From contig JAZQPT010000090.1 in the NCBI GenBank assembly GCA_045628725.1, positions 1-5,190 on the forward strand: a stretch of DNA of 5,190 nt. Reading direction: 5' to 3'. Shown in pieces: positions 4,730 through 5,190 of the stretch (positions within the stretch are counted from its first letter, which is position 1; the number at the start of each line of letters is the position of its first letter). Under the pieces are notes generated by a model. It was not told where the DNA came from. It was given only the letters and a program-made list of their open reading frames with translations, and searched no databases. The translations under genes and the position numbers were made by a program. The stretch is from JACQGD01 sp045628725. GTDB lineage: Bacteria; Patescibacteriota; Saccharimonadia; Saccharimonadales; Saccharimonadaceae.

Positions 4730-4767
4730 AAATAAAATACACACAGGTATCTGTGTGTATTTTATTT
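4730..4767. terminator. Strong bidirectional terminator between glyA and the second pilin
   Basis: Two perfectly complementary 17-base arms (4730-4746 and 4751-4767) flank a GTAT loop. The inner stem is ACACAG/CTGTGT and the outer part is AAATAAAAT/ATTTTATTT. Thus each strand has a stable stem followed by a T-rich end. It lies 16 bp beyond the minus-strand pilin stop but about 150 bp beyond the glyA stop. The 4582-4729 stretch before it holds no gene that I can see. Confidence 0.88.
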
Positions 4768-4783
4768 AACTATTTAGTCTAGG

Positions 4784-5190
4784 TTATGCGCTCATTGCGG
4801 CACATGTCCCTGTGCCGACTTTAGACCAGGCACTTGGTGCAGGTGTTGAAGCTGTATACTCAAAATATCGTACCTGTGCACCAGTGGCAACTTGGTTTGG
4901 CGATGTTCCTGTGACACCGCAGGCCTGAATTTCAACACTTGTTTTGCCATTCTCGGGACTAAGCGCTGTTGTTGTTAGTATTCCACTATCGGAAACTTTC
5001 GATTCATTGACTGAGTTCATCTGCGTTACAGATGCAGGGTATGTACCCTTGACTGCATTGTAAGCTTCAAACTTCTTTGTCATATTATTCGCATTTGATT
5101 TAGCGCTTGACTCATTTGCGCGTGATTGCACACCGTTGAACGCTACGATGACAATCGCTGCCAAGATACCGATGACCACGATGACAATCA
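4784..5190 (-). CDS. Type IV pilin-like protein, N-terminus beyond the window
   Basis: The visible part is the end of a pilin helix and a soluble domain. The frame is open through the right edge, reading IVIVVIGILAAIVIVAFNGVQSRANESSAK, so its start (leader peptide and the expected G-FTIVELL site) lies outside. The GTG at 5179 codes for an internal Val and should not be taken as the start. The helix runs on into NNMTKKFEAYNAVKGTYPAS, the conserved alpha1-to-loop region, and the C-terminal half is Ser/Thr-rich with two cysteines (QACGVTG and GTCAAMSA) that could form the C-terminal disulfide loop seen in many pilins. It is a paralogue of the broken pilin at 2753-3226 (shared AF-N/D-G-VQ-S/T-RA and KK-x-EA-x-x-AV-x-G-x-YP). 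Pili of this type act at the cell surface in attachment or motility. Stop TAA, followed by a strong terminator. The window does not show whether it is a major or a minor pilin. Confidence 0.92.
   Translation of the reverse strand, partial: IVIVVIGILAAIVIVAFNGVQSRANESSAKSNANNMTKKFEAYNAVKGTYPASVTQMNSVNESKVSDSGILTTTALSPENGKTSVEIQACGVTGTSPNQVATGAQVRYFEYTASTPAPSAWSKVGTGTCAAMSA

Noticed and set aside
1..5190. CRISPR arrays, insertion sequences, integrases, toxin-antitoxin pairs or prophage genes.
   Set aside because: No regularly spaced repeats, transposase or integrase motifs were found. The isolated HTH belongs to MurA.

Overview
The window looks like a piece of a small-genome bacterium of the Candidate Phyla Radiation, most likely a Saccharibacteria (TM7) relative. 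The best evidence is two type IV pilin-like proteins with the N-terminal style I associate with that group (an E-L-L-I-V-I-V-V-I-G-I-L hydrophobic helix followed by A-F-N-G-V-Q-S-R-A). Supporting this are tightly packed single-gene units, tRNA genes that encode CCA, and a MurA enzyme carrying an extra DNA-binding domain. The lineage is an inference from motifs, not from a search. The standard genetic code fits the long genes: no TGA interrupts murA or glyA.

Layout, left to right. Positions 1-87 hold the start of a possible minus-strand gene that leaves the window. At 108-476 is a plus-strand hypothetical ORF whose 3' end runs antisense through the terminator and body of a minus-strand tRNA-Gly(UCC) at 420-494. 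Between the tRNA and the next gene is a symmetric divergent promoter (512-536), which fires tRNA-Gly to the left and a 127-residue disordered basic protein (558-941) to the right. A tRNA-His(GUG) with its own promoter and a 5' leader hairpin follows at 1013-1090. A bidirectional terminator (about 1092-1127) separates it from the convergent murA.

The centre is murA (minus, 1139-2677), a fusion of an N-terminal Xre/Cro-type helix-turn-helix with a nearly complete UDP-GlcNAc enolpyruvyl transferase. A perfect 22-bp palindrome directly abuts its start and overlaps its likely -10 element. This suggests an enzyme that regulates its own gene. Upstream, on the same strand, lies a broken type IV pilin (2753-3226), with a TGA at a conserved glycine and ATA where ATG is expected. 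Divergent from it is glyA (plus, 3304-4581), serine hydroxymethyltransferase, which supplies glycine and one-carbon units. A strong 17-bp-stem bidirectional terminator (4730-4767) divides glyA from a second, apparently intact pilin (minus, 4784 to the right edge).

The genes do not form one pathway. They are housekeeping functions (two tRNAs, peptidoglycan precursor synthesis, one-carbon metabolism) alternating with surface pilin genes, mostly as independently promoted and terminated units. Several promoters share the extended -10 form T-G-C-T-A-T-N-N-T. The strongest candidate for something new is the HTH-MurA fusion with its adjacent operator-like palindrome.
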